A model generated the notes under the pieces. That model searched no databases, was not told where the DNA came from, and worked only from the letters and a program-made list of their open reading frames with translations. DNA of 64,000 nt, taken from NCBI GenBank assembly GCA_902777275.1, contig CACYTI010000009.1, positions 43,526 through 107,525 on the forward strand, in the 5' to 3' direction. The position numbers were made by a program, and so were the translations under genes. Positions 46,250-56,678 of the stretch are shown here, piece by piece. The stretch is from an uncultured Ruminococcus sp. (GTDB taxonomy: Bacteria > Bacillota > Clostridia > Oscillospirales > Acutalibacteraceae). Position 1 is the first letter of the stretch, and each line of letters starts with the position of its first letter.

Positions 46250-46307
46250 AACTGTTCTGTCCCCTCTCATCGTGAGAATTTGAAGGGGGCAGAACAGTTG
46301 TTTTTTT
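46250..46307 (+). terminator. Strong terminator of the DUF2975/YozG operon
   Basis: 16-bp stem (46250-46265 with 46284-46299; one G-U pair) followed by G and TTTTTTT. It faces the convergent CotH-dockerin gene. Confidence 0.85.
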
Positions 46308-46320
46308 CTATTCTGTTTTA

Positions 46321-48312
46321 TTATCCCAATTCATCAATGAATTCCGCTAAATATCTCTGTATCTGCGTTACGTCGCGCACGTCGATCGCGCCGTCGCCGT
46401 CGGTATCGGCAAGCGCAAGCTGTTCATCCGTCATGTCGGTATACTCTGCAAGGAACGATTGCAGCTCTGTCGCGTCATCAACATTTATAGTGCCGTCGAG
46501 GTTAACGTCGCCGATCAGCGCCGAGGGAACATAATCGGGCGCAAACTGCTCCGACAGCCACGCAGCGCGGCTGAGCATCCAGTCGCAGGCGTAGTCATAC
46601 ATACCCTGAAAGCTCTGCTCATAGCGGGAAGCGGTTCTGTCGGCGATCATGGTCCGCGTCTCTTCATCATAAACTGCTTTTTTCAAACGGGAATGGTCGG
46701 CGATCCAATCACCCGTATCGAGCAGCCATCCGCTTTGATAGTTCATCTCAGCTGAATTTTTTATCAGGGCACAGTATTCCTCCCTCGTATACAGCTCGTT
46801 TTCGATTTTGGCGCTGTATTTCTCGCCGCTGAAATGCTTGAGGGCGGGCACAAACTTTTCAAACCAGATCTGCGCGGCGGCTTTGGCTATTTCCTTGTTG
46901 CGCGCAAAATTATTTAAAATATTATAGGACATATGTTCACTAAACGACTTGCCCTTGTAGCGGCACCACCAGCCCGTGTATTCCTCGTAGTCGTTAACTC
47001 CCATGTTTTGCAGATCCCACCGCACTCCGACAGCATTGCCGAGCGTGTTGTCGTAATCCCAAACGGGAGAAGCAAAGAATTTATAATTGCCGTTTTTATC
47101 CTGCTTGTATGTAAAGAAGGTTGATGAAACGCCCGAGTCCCAGTTTTTGCCAAGCTCATTTATCAGATACAGCTTCGCCGCCGAATCAATGTCGATCAGA
47201 TCCGCAACCGACACGGAGCTTTTGCGCACGGCTGAACGGCAGGCTTTAATAAGCGCGTTGTATTTTCCGCGCACATACTCCTTAACTTCATCATAGCCCG
47301 CGTCGCCCGGTTCTATCTCGGGCGCTTTTATTGTGATTTTTGTGCCGCCGTCGCAGGTGACAAAGTAATCGTCGCCGCCCGCGCTCGCGTCAACCTCCGC
47401 GATAAACGGAAAGTCCTCTTTAACAGTGCCGTCCTCATTCAGATATTCCTCGCCCGTTACGTCGGTGACAAGGCTGCCCGCCTCCACCTTTTCCGCCATC
47501 TGGTACGCGCCCCAATAATAGCCGTTGACATAAAAATCAACATATCGGGAATCGGAAGCGTAGGGCATTCCCACCGCATCGGAAAGGTCGTAAAGGAAAC
47601 GGTTGCGGCTGAGTGAATCGTCCTGATAATTGGGCAGAATGGAGTATTTTTTGTTCTTCTCCATGCCCGCTACGCTCACCTTTTTATCGTAGGTGATGTT
47701 GTAGCCCTTTTTCGGCTTATCCCACGATGTATTGCCGCGTCCTTTGATTTTCTTGATCGCGGTGTTATCAACAGCGCCGTCGGGAGTTACGATCGCGCCC
47801 GTCGCGGTCGCCTTGTTTTCCTTGTTGTCGTTGAGATAGGTCATCAGATCAGTGCCTTCGCCGTCTGCGTCGGGATTGTTGATGTATACCGCAGCCTCGG
47901 CATTCGACTTCATATAGCGAAGGGTGTAGGTTTTGCCGTCCGCCGTCACGCTGCAGCTCTCGCCGGTGCTGTAAGTTACTGCCTCTGTTTCGTGCGGAGC
48001 AATAGCGACGCCGTTGAGCGTTACCGAAGCGTTAAAGCCGTTGTAAACGTCCACGGTGTTCTCACCTGCCGAGGATGGAAGGAAAAAGTATTTTTCATAG
48101 GGTTTTCCCTCATAAAAATCCTCGTCGTGAACGCTCTGCCACGCCTGCCACGCCTGCGTATCGGCGGAATCCGCCACCGCGTGCACATACAGTGCGGGGG
48201 TCTCCGCGAAATCAGCGGGCGCACCCTTTTCCCCCGCAGCTGAAGCGGCGGAAAACGGCAGCGTTGCGGAAACCGTTATCAGTGTCAGTACCAATGCCAT
48301 TATCTTTTTCAT
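46321..48312 (-). CDS. Secreted CotH-family protein with C-terminal dockerin
   Basis: 663 residues. The ATG at 48312 has GGAGG 8 bases upstream; a GTG one codon earlier is less likely. A signal peptide (1-26, ending SAASA) is followed by a CotH kinase-like domain: GRGNTSWDKPKKGY, RNRFLYDLSDAVG, YVDFYVNGYYWGAYQMAEKV and the metal-site block FFASPVWDYDNTLGN. The C-terminus is a type I dockerin made of two calcium loops, GDVNLDGTINVDD and DTDGDGAIDVRD, each followed by a helix ending in FLAEY or YLAEF. It should dock onto a cohesin-bearing scaffoldin on the cell surface. No cohesin gene is in the window. CotH proteins in spores phosphorylate coat proteins; here the substrate is unknown. Confidence 0.92.
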   Translation of the reverse strand: MKKIMALVLTLITVSATLPFSAASAAGEKGAPADFAETPALYVHAVADSADTQAWQAWQSVHDEDFYEGKPYEKYFFLPSSAGENTVDVYNGFNASVTLNGVAIAPHETEAVTYSTGESCSVTADGKTYTLRYMKSNAEAAVYINNPDADGEGTDLMTYLNDNKENKATATGAIVTPDGAVDNTAIKKIKGRGNTSWDKPKKGYNITYDKKVSVAGMEKNKKYSILPNYQDDSLSRNRFLYDLSDAVGMPYASDSRYVDFYVNGYYWGAYQMAEKVEAGSLVTDVTGEEYLNEDGTVKEDFPFIAEVDASAGGDDYFVTCDGGTKITIKAPEIEPGDAGYDEVKEYVRGKYNALIKACRSAVRKSSVSVADLIDIDSAAKLYLINELGKNWDSGVSSTFFTYKQDKNGNYKFFASPVWDYDNTLGNAVGVRWDLQNMGVNDYEEYTGWWCRYKGKSFSEHMSYNILNNFARNKEIAKAAAQIWFEKFVPALKHFSGEKYSAKIENELYTREEYCALIKNSAEMNYQSGWLLDTGDWIADHSRLKKAVYDEETRTMIADRTASRYEQSFQGMYDYACDWMLSRAAWLSEQFAPDYVPSALIGDVNLDGTINVDDATELQSFLAEYTDMTDEQLALADTDGDGAIDVRDVTQIQRYLAEFIDELG

Positions 48313-48344
48313 CACGCAAACCTCCTGTGATTAAATTCATTTTT

Positions 48345-48373
48345 ATTATAGTCTTTTTTTACAAAAAATACAA
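48345..48373 (-). promoter_or_regulatory. SigA promoter for the CotH-dockerin gene
   Basis: TTGTAT (48373-48368), a 17-base spacer, TATAAT (48350-48345) on the minus strand, 32 bases before the start codon. Confidence 0.7.
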
Positions 48374-48473
48374 GAAACAAAAAGCCCTTTCTGTAAATAA
48401 TTATTGACAGAATCATAATATATTCATGCGTGTGCATTATCCGCGCTTTATCCGCGCTTTTATACCAAAGAAA

Positions 48474-48520
48474 AACCCTCCTTCAATTTGCAAATGCTGC
48501 TTAAAAGTTGAAGGAAGGTT
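48474..48520 (-). terminator. Terminator of the tepA-uppP-ftsK-ygiQ operon
   Basis: 13-bp stem (48474-48486 with 48508-48520, one mismatch) with a 21-nt loop. On the minus strand the arm ends GGGTT and runs into TTTCTTT. The stem begins immediately after the ygiQ stop. Confidence 0.75.
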
Positions 48521-50386
48521 CTATTTTTTCTTGTTTTTTCTTGAATAACGCGAGTATTTATTTTTCTTTGCGTTCGGCTTTTTAGCTGTCTGACCTGCCA
48601 TAGGCGTTACAAGGCAGTTTTTACCGTTTCCTATCAAGTCCCGCCTGCCTGCCGCCGTAAGAGCCGCTATTACCTGTTTTTTGTTTTCGGGGATAAAATA
48701 CTGGAGCAAAGCGCGCTGCATCGCCTTTTCCCGTTCGCTCTTGGGCACATACACCTCTTCAAGCGTGTACGGGTCAAGTCCCGTGTAGAACATAGCGGTG
48801 GATATCGTTCCCGGTGTCGGGTAAAAATCCTGAACCTGCTTGGGATGTATCTTCTGCTTTTTGCAGAACAGCGCAAGCTCAACGGCGTCCTTCAAAGTGG
48901 AACCCGGGTGCGAACTCATCAGGTATGGCACTACATACTGATCCTTTTTTTCGCGCTGAGTCAGGGCGTAAAACTTATCGCAGAATTTTTTATATGTTTC
49001 TATGTGCGGCTTGCCCATTTTATCGAGCACCGCCGCCGAGCAATGCTCGGGCGCGACGCGGAGCTGACCGCTGATGTGGTGCTTCACAAGCTCCTCAAAA
49101 AACGCGTCGCTCTCGTCCTCCATAAGGTAATCAAAGCGGATACCGCTGCGGATGAACACCTTTTTTATGCCGTAAAGCTTCCTCAGCTTTCTGAGCAGAT
49201 CAAGGTATTCCTCATGGCTCACCTGCATTTGCGGGCACGGTCTTGGCGCAAGGCATTTTTTGCCCTTGCACAGCCCGTGCTTCTTTTGCTTTTCGCATGA
49301 AGGCAGTCTGAAATTTGCTGTGGGTCCGCCGACGTCGCTTATATATCCCTTGAATCTTTTGTCGTTAAGGAAGCTTTTCGCCTCGTTTATAACGCTCTCC
49401 TCACTGCGAACCGTCACCGCCCGCCCCTGGTGGAACGCCAACGAACAGAAATTGCACGCGCCGAAGCAGCCGCGGTTGTGAGTTATCGAGAACTGAACCT
49501 CCTGAATGCCCGGAACTCCCCCTGCGGCGTCGTAGCACGGCGGATATCCGCGCTCGTAGGGCAGCGAGTAAACGCGGTCAAGCTGCCGCGTATTGAGCGG
49601 AGGCATTGGCGGATTCTGCACAAGGATATATCCCCCATGCCGCTGGATAAGCGTTTTGCCGCGAACAGCGTCCGCCTCGTCGAGCTCCTTTCGAGCCGCA
49701 ATCGCGTAATCCTTTTTGCTCTCGCAAACCCGTTCATAGCTCGGAAGCTCAACGGCTGACTGCGGGACATAATCCTCGGTCCTGACCTTATAGCAAATGC
49801 CCTTTATATCGTGCAGCGCCTCAACGGGATAGCCCTCGCCGAGCCTCGCGGCGATCTCCTCCGTTTGCAGCTCACCCATACCGTAAACGAGAATATCGGC
49901 TTTGCTGTCAAAGAGGATAGACGGCATGACGCTGTCGCTCCAATAATCGTAATGCGCGAATCTCCGCAGAGACGCCTCCAGTCCGCCTATAATTATCGGG
50001 CTGTCGGGATAAAGGCGGCGGACGATATTGCAGTAAACCGTGACCGCGCGGTCAGGGCGTTTTCCGCTTTTGCCGCCTGCTGTGTAAGCGTCGTCGTGAC
50101 GCCTGCGCTTTGCCGAGGTGTAGTGCGCAACCATGCTGTCGATATTTCCGGCTGAAACCATAAACCCGAGACGTGGCTTGCCGAACTGCGTAAAATCGGA
50201 GTCTCTTCTCCAATCGGGCTGAGCTAAAAACGCAACCTTCCAGCCGAGGCTTTCAAGCAAGCGGGTGATTATCGCCGCACCGAAGGAAGGGTGATCAACA
50301 TAGCTGTCGCCGCAGATATACACAAAGTCGGGCTGCTCCCAGCCGCGCTGTCTTAGTTCTTCCGCGTTCATAGGTAAAAATGCCAT
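48521..50386 (-). CDS. YgiQ-family radical SAM protein
   Basis: 621 residues. N-terminal YgiQ domain with FLPMNAEELRQRGWEQPDFV and GGLEASLRRFAHYDYW, then the radical SAM cluster motif CFGACNFCS (CxxxCxxC). Extra Cys appear in the CxxxKxxxxC region before the middle of the domain. The C-terminus is basic. The family is widespread but its reaction is not established. It lies 42 bp after ftsK on the same strand, which is not obviously functional. Confidence 0.93.
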   Translation of the reverse strand: MAFLPMNAEELRQRGWEQPDFVYICGDSYVDHPSFGAAIITRLLESLGWKVAFLAQPDWRRDSDFTQFGKPRLGFMVSAGNIDSMVAHYTSAKRRRHDDAYTAGGKSGKRPDRAVTVYCNIVRRLYPDSPIIIGGLEASLRRFAHYDYWSDSVMPSILFDSKADILVYGMGELQTEEIAARLGEGYPVEALHDIKGICYKVRTEDYVPQSAVELPSYERVCESKKDYAIAARKELDEADAVRGKTLIQRHGGYILVQNPPMPPLNTRQLDRVYSLPYERGYPPCYDAAGGVPGIQEVQFSITHNRGCFGACNFCSLAFHQGRAVTVRSEESVINEAKSFLNDKRFKGYISDVGGPTANFRLPSCEKQKKHGLCKGKKCLAPRPCPQMQVSHEEYLDLLRKLRKLYGIKKVFIRSGIRFDYLMEDESDAFFEELVKHHISGQLRVAPEHCSAAVLDKMGKPHIETYKKFCDKFYALTQREKKDQYVVPYLMSSHPGSTLKDAVELALFCKKQKIHPKQVQDFYPTPGTISTAMFYTGLDPYTLEEVYVPKSEREKAMQRALLQYFIPENKKQVIAALTAAGRRDLIGNGKNCLVTPMAGQTAKKPNAKKNKYSRYSRKNKKK

Positions 50387-50428
50387 GTCAAATCCTCCCT
50401 TCTGTTTTTATTATTAATCAGACTATTA

Positions 50429-53152
50429 TTAATCAGACTGATTTTGCAAAACGTTTCTTCTTTCAAGCCATTCGTTATAGGTCATCATAACGTCGCGCGG
50501 CTTGGAGCCCTGATGCGGTCCCACGATCCCGAGCTGTTCCATGTCGTCAATCATTCTTCCGGCACGTGCGTAGCCGACCTTTAAGCGGCGCTGGAGCATT
50601 GACGTTGAAGCCTGTCCCGATTCAATGACGAATTGGATAGCTTCCTCCATTTTCGCGTCAAGCTTGATGCCCTCGCCGTCATCCTCCGCCGCGCCCTTCT
50701 TGCCGTTGGTAAGCCCTTCGGCTTCGATGCGCTTGATGTTTTCTTCGATCTCGGCGTTGTATTCCGCCTTGGCGCTCTTTTTGATGTACGCGGTGACGCC
50801 CTCGATCTCTTCCTCCGAGGCGTAGCAGCCCTGAACACGGACGGGCTTTGGAGCGCCCACCGGTGAGAACAGCATATCACCGCGTCCGATCAGCTTTTCA
50901 CCGCCGCCGACGTCGAGAATAGTTCTTGAATCCATGTTGGAGCTGACCTTCAGCGAAATACGGCTCGGCACATTTGCTTTGATAAGTCCCGTGATCACGT
51001 TAACGGTGGGTCGCTGGGTAGCTAAAATAAGGTGCATACCGGCGGCACGCGCCATCTGCGCCAAGCGGCAAATGCTGTCCTCTACCTCGCTCGGAGCTGC
51101 CATCATCAGGTCGGCAAGCTCATCTATCGCTATCACCACACGCGGCATTTTTTCCTTTGCCACGGGCAGTCCGTTTATCTCGATAACGGGTTGAATAAGT
51201 TCTCCCTCCTCGTTTTCAACGGGCGGGTGATCGTCGATATAACGAAGATTCCTGTCGATAAGAGCGTTGTATGAGTCGATGTCCTTGCAGTCAAATTCCG
51301 AGAATATCTTATAGCGGTTGAGCATCTCGTTGACCGCCCAGCCCAAAGCCGCCGCCGCTTTTTTCGCGTCGGAGACGATCGGCACAAGCAGATGCGGAAT
51401 GCCCTTGTATTTTGAAAACTCGACCATTTTCGGGTCGATAAGAAGCAGCTTTACCTCGTCGGGAGTCGCCTTGTAAAGAATACTGATAAGGATTGAGTTT
51501 ACGCAGACCGATTTACCCGAGCCGGTAGTGCCCGCAATGAGAAGGTGAGGCATTTTCGCGATATCGGTCAACACGATCTCACCCTCGATGTCGCGTCCGA
51601 GAACGGCGGTCAGCTTGCTCTTTGCCCTGCGGAACTTGTCCGAATCAATAAGCTCGCGCATTGAAACCATGCTGACGACTTTGTTCGGGACCTCAATGCC
51701 CACAGCCGCTTTGCCGGGGATAGGAGCTTCTATCCTAACGCCGTTGGCGGCAAGGTTGAGCGCGATATCATCGGAAAGATTTGTTATCTTGCTTATTTTA
51801 ACGCCGGGAGCCGGCTGGAGCTCGTAACGCGTTACCGACGGTCCCCTGCAAATATTTACTATGCTCGCGTTTACGCCGAAGCTGTTCAGCGTGTCTATAA
51901 GCTTGCGTGAGTTGGTTTGCAGCTCCTCCATGGCGTTTTGCTCGTTGTTGTTGTGCGGCGGCTGCAAGAGCTGCACGGGCGGATAATTATAGTGCTTTTC
52001 GGATTTTGATTCTTCTTCGGAATAATTCATACCGTAGCCGAGGTTCTCAAACTCGCGCGCATTTTCCTCCGCCTCATTTCTGCGCTTTCTTTTAACGGTT
52101 AGCGGAACTGTCTGCGGGTCAGCCTGCTTTGCTCCGTTGCTGACTTTGCCCGCCTTCTTTTCCTGAGAAATATCCTCGGCGATCTGCTCTAAAACCGTTC
52201 CTCCCGAGGGACGGCTCGCGCGGTTTATGATATTCTGCAAATCCTGCGAAAGATCCTTTTCCTTTGCGTTGCCCTCGTTGCTGTCCACAATGTCCATGTC
52301 AGTGACAGACCTTGAGGTTTTTTTGCGTCTGTTTTTCTTTTGCGCGGGATCGTCGAGCGGAATGTCTATGCTGCCGTAGGGATCGCTGCCGCCCATTGGA
52401 ATATCAATCGCCGGAGCTGCTGCTCTCACGGGCTCTGCGCCGGCGCGCTTCGCCTGTCTTTGAACCTGATACCGTTGGATTTTCCTACGGCTTGCCGCGT
52501 GAGCGCGCTTCACGGCGCGGGCTACGTCCCTGACCGAAAGATTAGCGAGAATAAACACAATGACCGCCAAAATCAAAACGCAGAGAATAGCCCCGACTGC
52601 CGTACCGCAGAGCTTAGCCATCGGATATCCCAACATCCCTCCCATTAAGCCGCAGCCGAGTACAAAGTAATGTGTTCCCTCGGTGCTCACACTGCGGTAG
52701 GCGTCGAGGTACAAATTACCCAAAGCGGAAAAGCAGTTTTCATCCTGGTGCTGTGCGCCGCCGACTATGTAAATCAACGCCCCTGCGAACAGAGCGGTAA
52801 GCACGCACAGCAGAACCTTAGCCTTGAAATGTGCGACATGTGCCAGCTCCTTTTCGTTCATCACACAGAGGTAGATGAACACGGCGGGAATAAAAATAAT
52901 TCCCAAACCGAATAATCCGATGAAAGAGGCGCGAATATTTGTCCACAGGCTCGCGCCCTTGCAGATAATCATAATTATAAAAAAACCTGCCGCCGCCGCA
53001 TACAAAATTGACTTTATACGCGGGCTCAAGCCGCTGCGCACAGGCCTCTCCTCCGCCTTGTTACGGGCGGAGGAGGGCTGTTTTTTGCGCGGAGCGGCGT
53101 GTGCTTTTGTGTTTGCAGTTTTTGAATTGCGTGTATTTTTGGTTGAAGCCAA
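50429..53152 (-). CDS. ftsK: DNA translocase FtsK/SpoIIIE
   Basis: Pumps chromosomal DNA through the septum during division or into the forespore. 907 residues: basic N-terminus, four membrane helices (about 48-200), a charged linker, and the motor with Walker [10 protein letters not shown] and Walker [14 protein letters not shown], ending in the gamma winged-helix domain ([20 protein letters not shown]). tepA and uppP lie just upstream, the tepA-spoIIIE neighbourhood known from Bacillus. Whether this copy is the vegetative or the sporulation paralogue cannot be told from sequence alone. Confidence 0.95.
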   Translation of the reverse strand: MASTKNTRNSKTANTKAHAAPRKKQPSSARNKAEERPVRSGLSPRIKSILYAAAAGFFIIMIICKGASLWTNIRASFIGLFGLGIIFIPAVFIYLCVMNEKELAHVAHFKAKVLLCVLTALFAGALIYIVGGAQHQDENCFSALGNLYLDAYRSVSTEGTHYFVLGCGLMGGMLGYPMAKLCGTAVGAILCVLILAVIVFILANLSVRDVARAVKRAHAASRRKIQRYQVQRQAKRAGAEPVRAAAPAIDIPMGGSDPYGSIDIPLDDPAQKKNRRKKTSRSVTDMDIVDSNEGNAKEKDLSQDLQNIINRASRPSGGTVLEQIAEDISQEKKAGKVSNGAKQADPQTVPLTVKRKRRNEAEENAREFENLGYGMNYSEEESKSEKHYNYPPVQLLQPPHNNNEQNAMEELQTNSRKLIDTLNSFGVNASIVNICRGPSVTRYELQPAPGVKISKITNLSDDIALNLAANGVRIEAPIPGKAAVGIEVPNKVVSMVSMRELIDSDKFRRAKSKLTAVLGRDIEGEIVLTDIAKMPHLLIAGTTGSGKSVCVNSILISILYKATPDEVKLLLIDPKMVEFSKYKGIPHLLVPIVSDAKKAAAALGWAVNEMLNRYKIFSEFDCKDIDSYNALIDRNLRYIDDHPPVENEEGELIQPVIEINGLPVAKEKMPRVVIAIDELADLMMAAPSEVEDSICRLAQMARAAGMHLILATQRPTVNVITGLIKANVPSRISLKVSSNMDSRTILDVGGGEKLIGRGDMLFSPVGAPKPVRVQGCYASEEEIEGVTAYIKKSAKAEYNAEIEENIKRIEAEGLTNGKKGAAEDDGEGIKLDAKMEEAIQFVIESGQASTSMLQRRLKVGYARAGRMIDDMEQLGIVGPHQGSKPRDVMMTYNEWLERRNVLQNQSD

Positions 53153-53177
53153 TAGGTTTCACTTCCTAATTCAGGTA

Positions 53178-54140
53178 CTAAACGAACAGCGCGGCGGGCT
53201 GATTTGTAAACAGATTCGTTCCGTTCATTATCTCAATTATTGAAACGACAAGCAGAGCCGCGCCGACGATGGCTGTGTATACGATGAAAATTATCATCTT
53301 GTCGCTTTTTAAGAACCACTTGAACAGCAGGATAGAAAGGTATCCCACAACGGCGGAAACAACAACGCCGACAAGTACGACCGGCAGTTCAACATTGATT
53401 CCCTCGGGCGATTTTACGGCGTCAAGACCCTCTAAAACTGCGGCGGCTAAAATTGACGGAATGCCTAAAACGAATGTAAAGTCGAGCGCCTTTTGCTTGT
53501 TTATACCGCGCATTTCACCCACGGCAAGTGTCGAGCCGGAGCGTGAAAGACCGGGCAGCAAGGCGGCGGCTACCTGCATCAGACCCACGCAAATCGCGTC
53601 AACAGTGTTGTAGGACTCTCTGCCCTTTGATTCGGCGGAGCTTCCGCGCATATGCTTAAAGCTTTTTGAGCAGTTTTTGCGGTTGCAGCGCGCGCCGACA
53701 GCCAAAAGAATACTTGTCAGCAGAAGCGAAAGCGCTGTGACGATCAAAATCTGCGCGCCGGAAAACAGCTCGGCTAAGTCCTTGACCTTCATTCCCGTGC
53801 CGGGAATCGGTATAAACATGATAAACAGCGGAAGCAAACCGATTATGAGCATTACAATCAAATTGCGCTCGTAATTCATCTTGCTCCACTTGAATTTACC
53901 GGTAAAAATGTCGCCTATCATTCTGAAAAACTCTTTGATAAGGCTCCAGACAAGCTTGTGATAAAAAGCCACAACAGCCACAAGCGTGCCTACGTGCAGC
54001 ATTACGTTGAAGAACAGGTTGCCCTCGTCCGCTACGCCCGTAATGTGCTGGGTTATCGCAAGGTGTCCGCTGCTTGAAACAGGCAGAAACTCGGTGAGAC
54101 CCTGCACTATACCCTGAATGATCGCGTCGATAATGGTCAT
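53178..54140 (-). CDS. uppP: Undecaprenyl-diphosphatase (UppP/BacA)
   Basis: Recycles the lipid carrier for peptidoglycan by dephosphorylating undecaprenyl diphosphate. 320 residues, about 40 more than the common size because of a charged loop near residues 155-180. Motifs: GLTEFLPVSSSGHL (about 15-28) and the second site LLPGLSRSGST. Multi-pass membrane protein. It sits between tepA (37 bp) and ftsK (25 bp). Confidence 0.95.
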   Translation of the reverse strand: MTIIDAIIQGIVQGLTEFLPVSSSGHLAITQHITGVADEGNLFFNVMLHVGTLVAVVAFYHKLVWSLIKEFFRMIGDIFTGKFKWSKMNYERNLIVMLIIGLLPLFIMFIPIPGTGMKVKDLAELFSGAQILIVTALSLLLTSILLAVGARCNRKNCSKSFKHMRGSSAESKGRESYNTVDAICVGLMQVAAALLPGLSRSGSTLAVGEMRGINKQKALDFTFVLGIPSILAAAVLEGLDAVKSPEGINVELPVVLVGVVVSAVVGYLSILLFKWFLKSDKMIIFIVYTAIVGAALLVVSIIEIMNGTNLFTNQPAALFV

Positions 54141-54177
54141 AGTTTTCTCCTTTATGTACGGGCAAGCGCCCGTTTTA

Positions 54178-54918
54178 TTATTCTCTCTCGGAATTTTCTT
54201 CTATCATTTCATACAGCGCGTCAATGGCGTCCGACACCGTGCCGACTGCGTCGATCAGACCCTCGCTGACCGCGCGTTCGCCGTCGAGGATCGTTCCCAC
54301 ATCCATAACAAGCTCGCCCGTATTCAGCACCATTTGAGCGTACCTCTCGGCGGAAACCTTTGAATGCTCCGCGACAAAGTTGTTTATCCGCTCCTGCATC
54401 CGCTTAAAATACTCAAACGTCTGCGGCACGCCGAGAGTCAGCCCGGTTGTGCGGACAGGGTGCGCGGTCATTGATGCGCTTTTTGCGATAAAGCTCTTTT
54501 TTGCCGACACTGCAAGAGGTATCCCTATTGAATGACCTCCGCCCAGCACAATGGACACCGAAGGCTTTTTCATCCCCGAAACGACCTCGGCAATAGCCAG
54601 CCCCGCCTCAACGTCGCCTCCCACCGTGTTCAGCAGAATAAGCAGCCCGTCGATCCGCTCGTCCTCCTCGATAGACACCAAAAGCGGGATTATATGCTCG
54701 TATTTGGTGGTTTTTGTCTGTTGGGAAAGCAGATAATGCCCCTCGATCTGCCCTATGATAGTCAGGCAGTGGATTGTCTTATCCTTGTGGCAGGTAATAA
54801 CGCTGCCCGACTCGTTGATGTCGTCTTGTTTTTGGTCGGAGCGTTCCTCATTGGCGGCTTCCTCTCCGCATGGGTTCGGCACAAAACCGTCGCGCCCGTC
54901 CGTGTTTTTTTTCTGCAT
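54178..54918 (-). CDS. tepA: ClpP-class serine protease TepA
   Basis: 246 residues from the ATG at 54918, which has GGAGG 9 bases upstream; the ATG two codons earlier is too close to that site. ClpP-like fold: oxyanion region LLNTVGGDVEAGLAIAE and the nucleophile Ser in GGGHSIGIPLAVS, then MTAHPVRTTG with the catalytic His. TepA in Bacillus degrades small acid-soluble spore proteins and influences secretion. First gene of tepA-uppP-ftsK-ygiQ. Confidence 0.92.
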   Translation of the reverse strand: MQKKNTDGRDGFVPNPCGEEAANEERSDQKQDDINESGSVITCHKDKTIHCLTIIGQIEGHYLLSQQTKTTKYEHIIPLLVSIEEDERIDGLLILLNTVGGDVEAGLAIAEVVSGMKKPSVSIVLGGGHSIGIPLAVSAKKSFIAKSASMTAHPVRTTGLTLGVPQTFEYFKRMQERINNFVAEHSKVSAERYAQMVLNTGELVMDVGTILDGERAVSEGLIDAVGTVSDAIDALYEMIEENSERE

Positions 54919-55170
54919 TTGCATACACCTCCGAGAATAGGATTGACCTATCTTCAATAAAAATGTATGCAGCCGCGGTAAAAAACATACGCGTTTATAA
55001 AATGTACAAAAATATCCGAAATTATTATAACAGTAAATACAAAATATTTCAAGATTTTAAACGTTATATTTCTAAATTACAATAATTATTTCAATTAATC
55101 ATAGTATTATTAATCTGTATAATATTATTTTATAACACATTAATAACACTATTTTGGAGTGAATCACAAC

Positions 55171-56439
55171 TTGGACACTAACATAACGATGGGCGTTGTC
55201 ATCCTTATTCTGGTTCTGCTTTCGGCGTTTTTCTCGGCAACGGAAACGGCGTTTTCATTTGTAAACAAAATACGGATCCAGCAGAGCGCCGAGGACGGAA
55301 ACAAACGCGCCAAAAACGCGCTGTATGTTGTGGAACGGTTTGACAAAGCCCTTACCGCTATACTGATTTGCAACAACGTGGTGAATTTAGGCTGCTCGTC
55401 TATCGCAACGGTTCTTTGCCTTAATATTTTCGGAGACATCGGCTCGGCGATCGCCACGGGCGCTACAACTCTGCTTGTGCTTACCTTCGGCGAAGTTATA
55501 CCAAAATGTCTTGCCAAGGAGCACTGTGACACCTTCTCACTGAGAACGGCAGGCTTTTTAAAGAGCCTTATGATCGTACTCACTCCGCTTGTTTTTGTGT
55601 TCCTGAAGCTTAAATCCGTCGCGCTCAAAATCGCGGGCGGTCAGAACGACGCCCCGAGCGTGACAGAAAACGAGCTTAAATACATAGTTGAGAGCATTGA
55701 GGAGGAAGGCGTGCTTGAGGAAAGCGAAAGCGAAATGGTTCGCTCCGCGCTCGACTTTGACGAAACGACGGCGGAAGAGATTCTCACTCCGCGCGTTGAC
55801 GTCGTTTTCCTGAGCATTGACGACACCCCCGAAAAAATCAAGGAGGTCATCATCGAGAATCGTTATTCGCGGATCCCCGTGTATGAAAACACCACCGACA
55901 CCGTTATCGGCATTCTTCACACCCGCGATTACCTTGAATCGCTCGCCGACGGAAAAATCCCCAATCTTCGCGATTTGATTCAGCCTCCGTATTTTGTGTT
56001 CAAGACCCAACAGCTCAGCAAAATCCTCAGTCACTTCAAGCGCACAAAGGTGCATATGGCAATAGTCACAGATGAATACGGCGGAACACTGGGGATCGTC
56101 ACAATGGAAGACCTGCTTGAAGAAATCGTCGGTGAGATCTGGGACGAGGACGAGGAGATCGAGCGCACCCATTACAAAATCGGAAACAACGAATATCTTG
56201 TAAACGGAGACTTTGAGCTTGACGAAATGCTCGATTTGTACGACATGGACGAGGACGCGCTCGAAAGCGACGCGGTGACTGTGGGCGGCTTCATTTTAGA
56301 GCACGCGGGCAATATCCCCAAAAAGCGCGAGAGCATAGAAGCCGACGGCTTCCGATTCACCGTAATGGAGGTCGAGAACCAGCGCATAATGCGCGTAGTT
56401 GTCAAAAAGCTCGACGAAGAAGAAAACGAAAAGGAATAG
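55171..56439 (+). CDS. CNNM/CBS-domain membrane protein (hemolysin/CorC family)
   Basis: The probable start is TTG at 55171, with GGAG 11 bases upstream; the GTG at 55159 lies inside that site, and an ATG at 55189 has none. About 422 residues: CNNM (DUF21) membrane domain with four helices (about 8-190), then two CBS domains (around VDVVFLSIDDTPEKIKEVI and FKRTKVHMAIVTDEYGGTLG) and a C-terminal CorC_HlyC domain. Members transport or sense divalent cations such as Mg; the hemolysin name is historical. Monocistronic. Confidence 0.9.
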   Translation: MDTNITMGVVILILVLLSAFFSATETAFSFVNKIRIQQSAEDGNKRAKNALYVVERFDKALTAILICNNVVNLGCSSIATVLCLNIFGDIGSAIATGATTLLVLTFGEVIPKCLAKEHCDTFSLRTAGFLKSLMIVLTPLVFVFLKLKSVALKIAGGQNDAPSVTENELKYIVESIEEEGVLEESESEMVRSALDFDETTAEEILTPRVDVVFLSIDDTPEKIKEVIIENRYSRIPVYENTTDTVIGILHTRDYLESLADGKIPNLRDLIQPPYFVFKTQQLSKILSHFKRTKVHMAIVTDEYGGTLGIVTMEDLLEEIVGEIWDEDEEIERTHYKIGNNEYLVNGDFELDEMLDLYDMDEDALESDAVTVGGFILEHAGNIPKKRESIEADGFRFTVMEVENQRIMRVVVKKLDEEENEKE

Positions 56440-56456
56440 CTTTAGGGAATTTTCAG

Positions 56457-56498
56457 CGGCGTGAGGCTTTTGAATGCTTCACGCCGTCTTATTTTTTT
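56457..56498 (+). terminator. Terminator after the CNNM/CBS gene
   Basis: 8-bp stem CGGCGTGA/TCACGCCG extended by GGC/GCT, then TCTTATTTTTTT. Confidence 0.8.
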
Positions 56499-56506
56499 GC
56501 GCAAGC

Positions 56507-56678
56507 ATTATAGGCAACACCGCACAATTCACGGCGCACGGCTTGCTTGAATCTTGTTCCGTCAGCTTGCCCAAAAAATCTCAGCAAGGCGACAGCCTTA
56601 CTTCAATTTTTTGTACAACCTGACGAAAAATCTTACAACGCAATCCGCACACCTGAATTATGCGGTATTGCCTATAAT
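56507..56678. mobile_element. MITE-like element, 172 bp
   Basis: 24-bp terminal inverted repeats: ATTATAGGCAACACCGCACA with ATTC on the left (56507-56530), and the same with three changes on the right (56655-56678). The interior is noncoding and has no transposase. The ends fit a TA or AT target, as for Tc1/IS630-type elements. Coordinates include possible target bases. It is presumably mobilised by a transposase encoded elsewhere. It fills most of the 396-bp gap; the rest, 56679-56835, is an AT-rich leader. Confidence 0.72.

Noticed and set aside
46046-46270. Minus-strand open frame of 74 codons with two DPAVDDGLK segments
   Set aside because: The protein repeat is just the translation of the DNA direct repeat with its 23-bp duplication. 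There is no ribosome-binding site and no recognisable domain.
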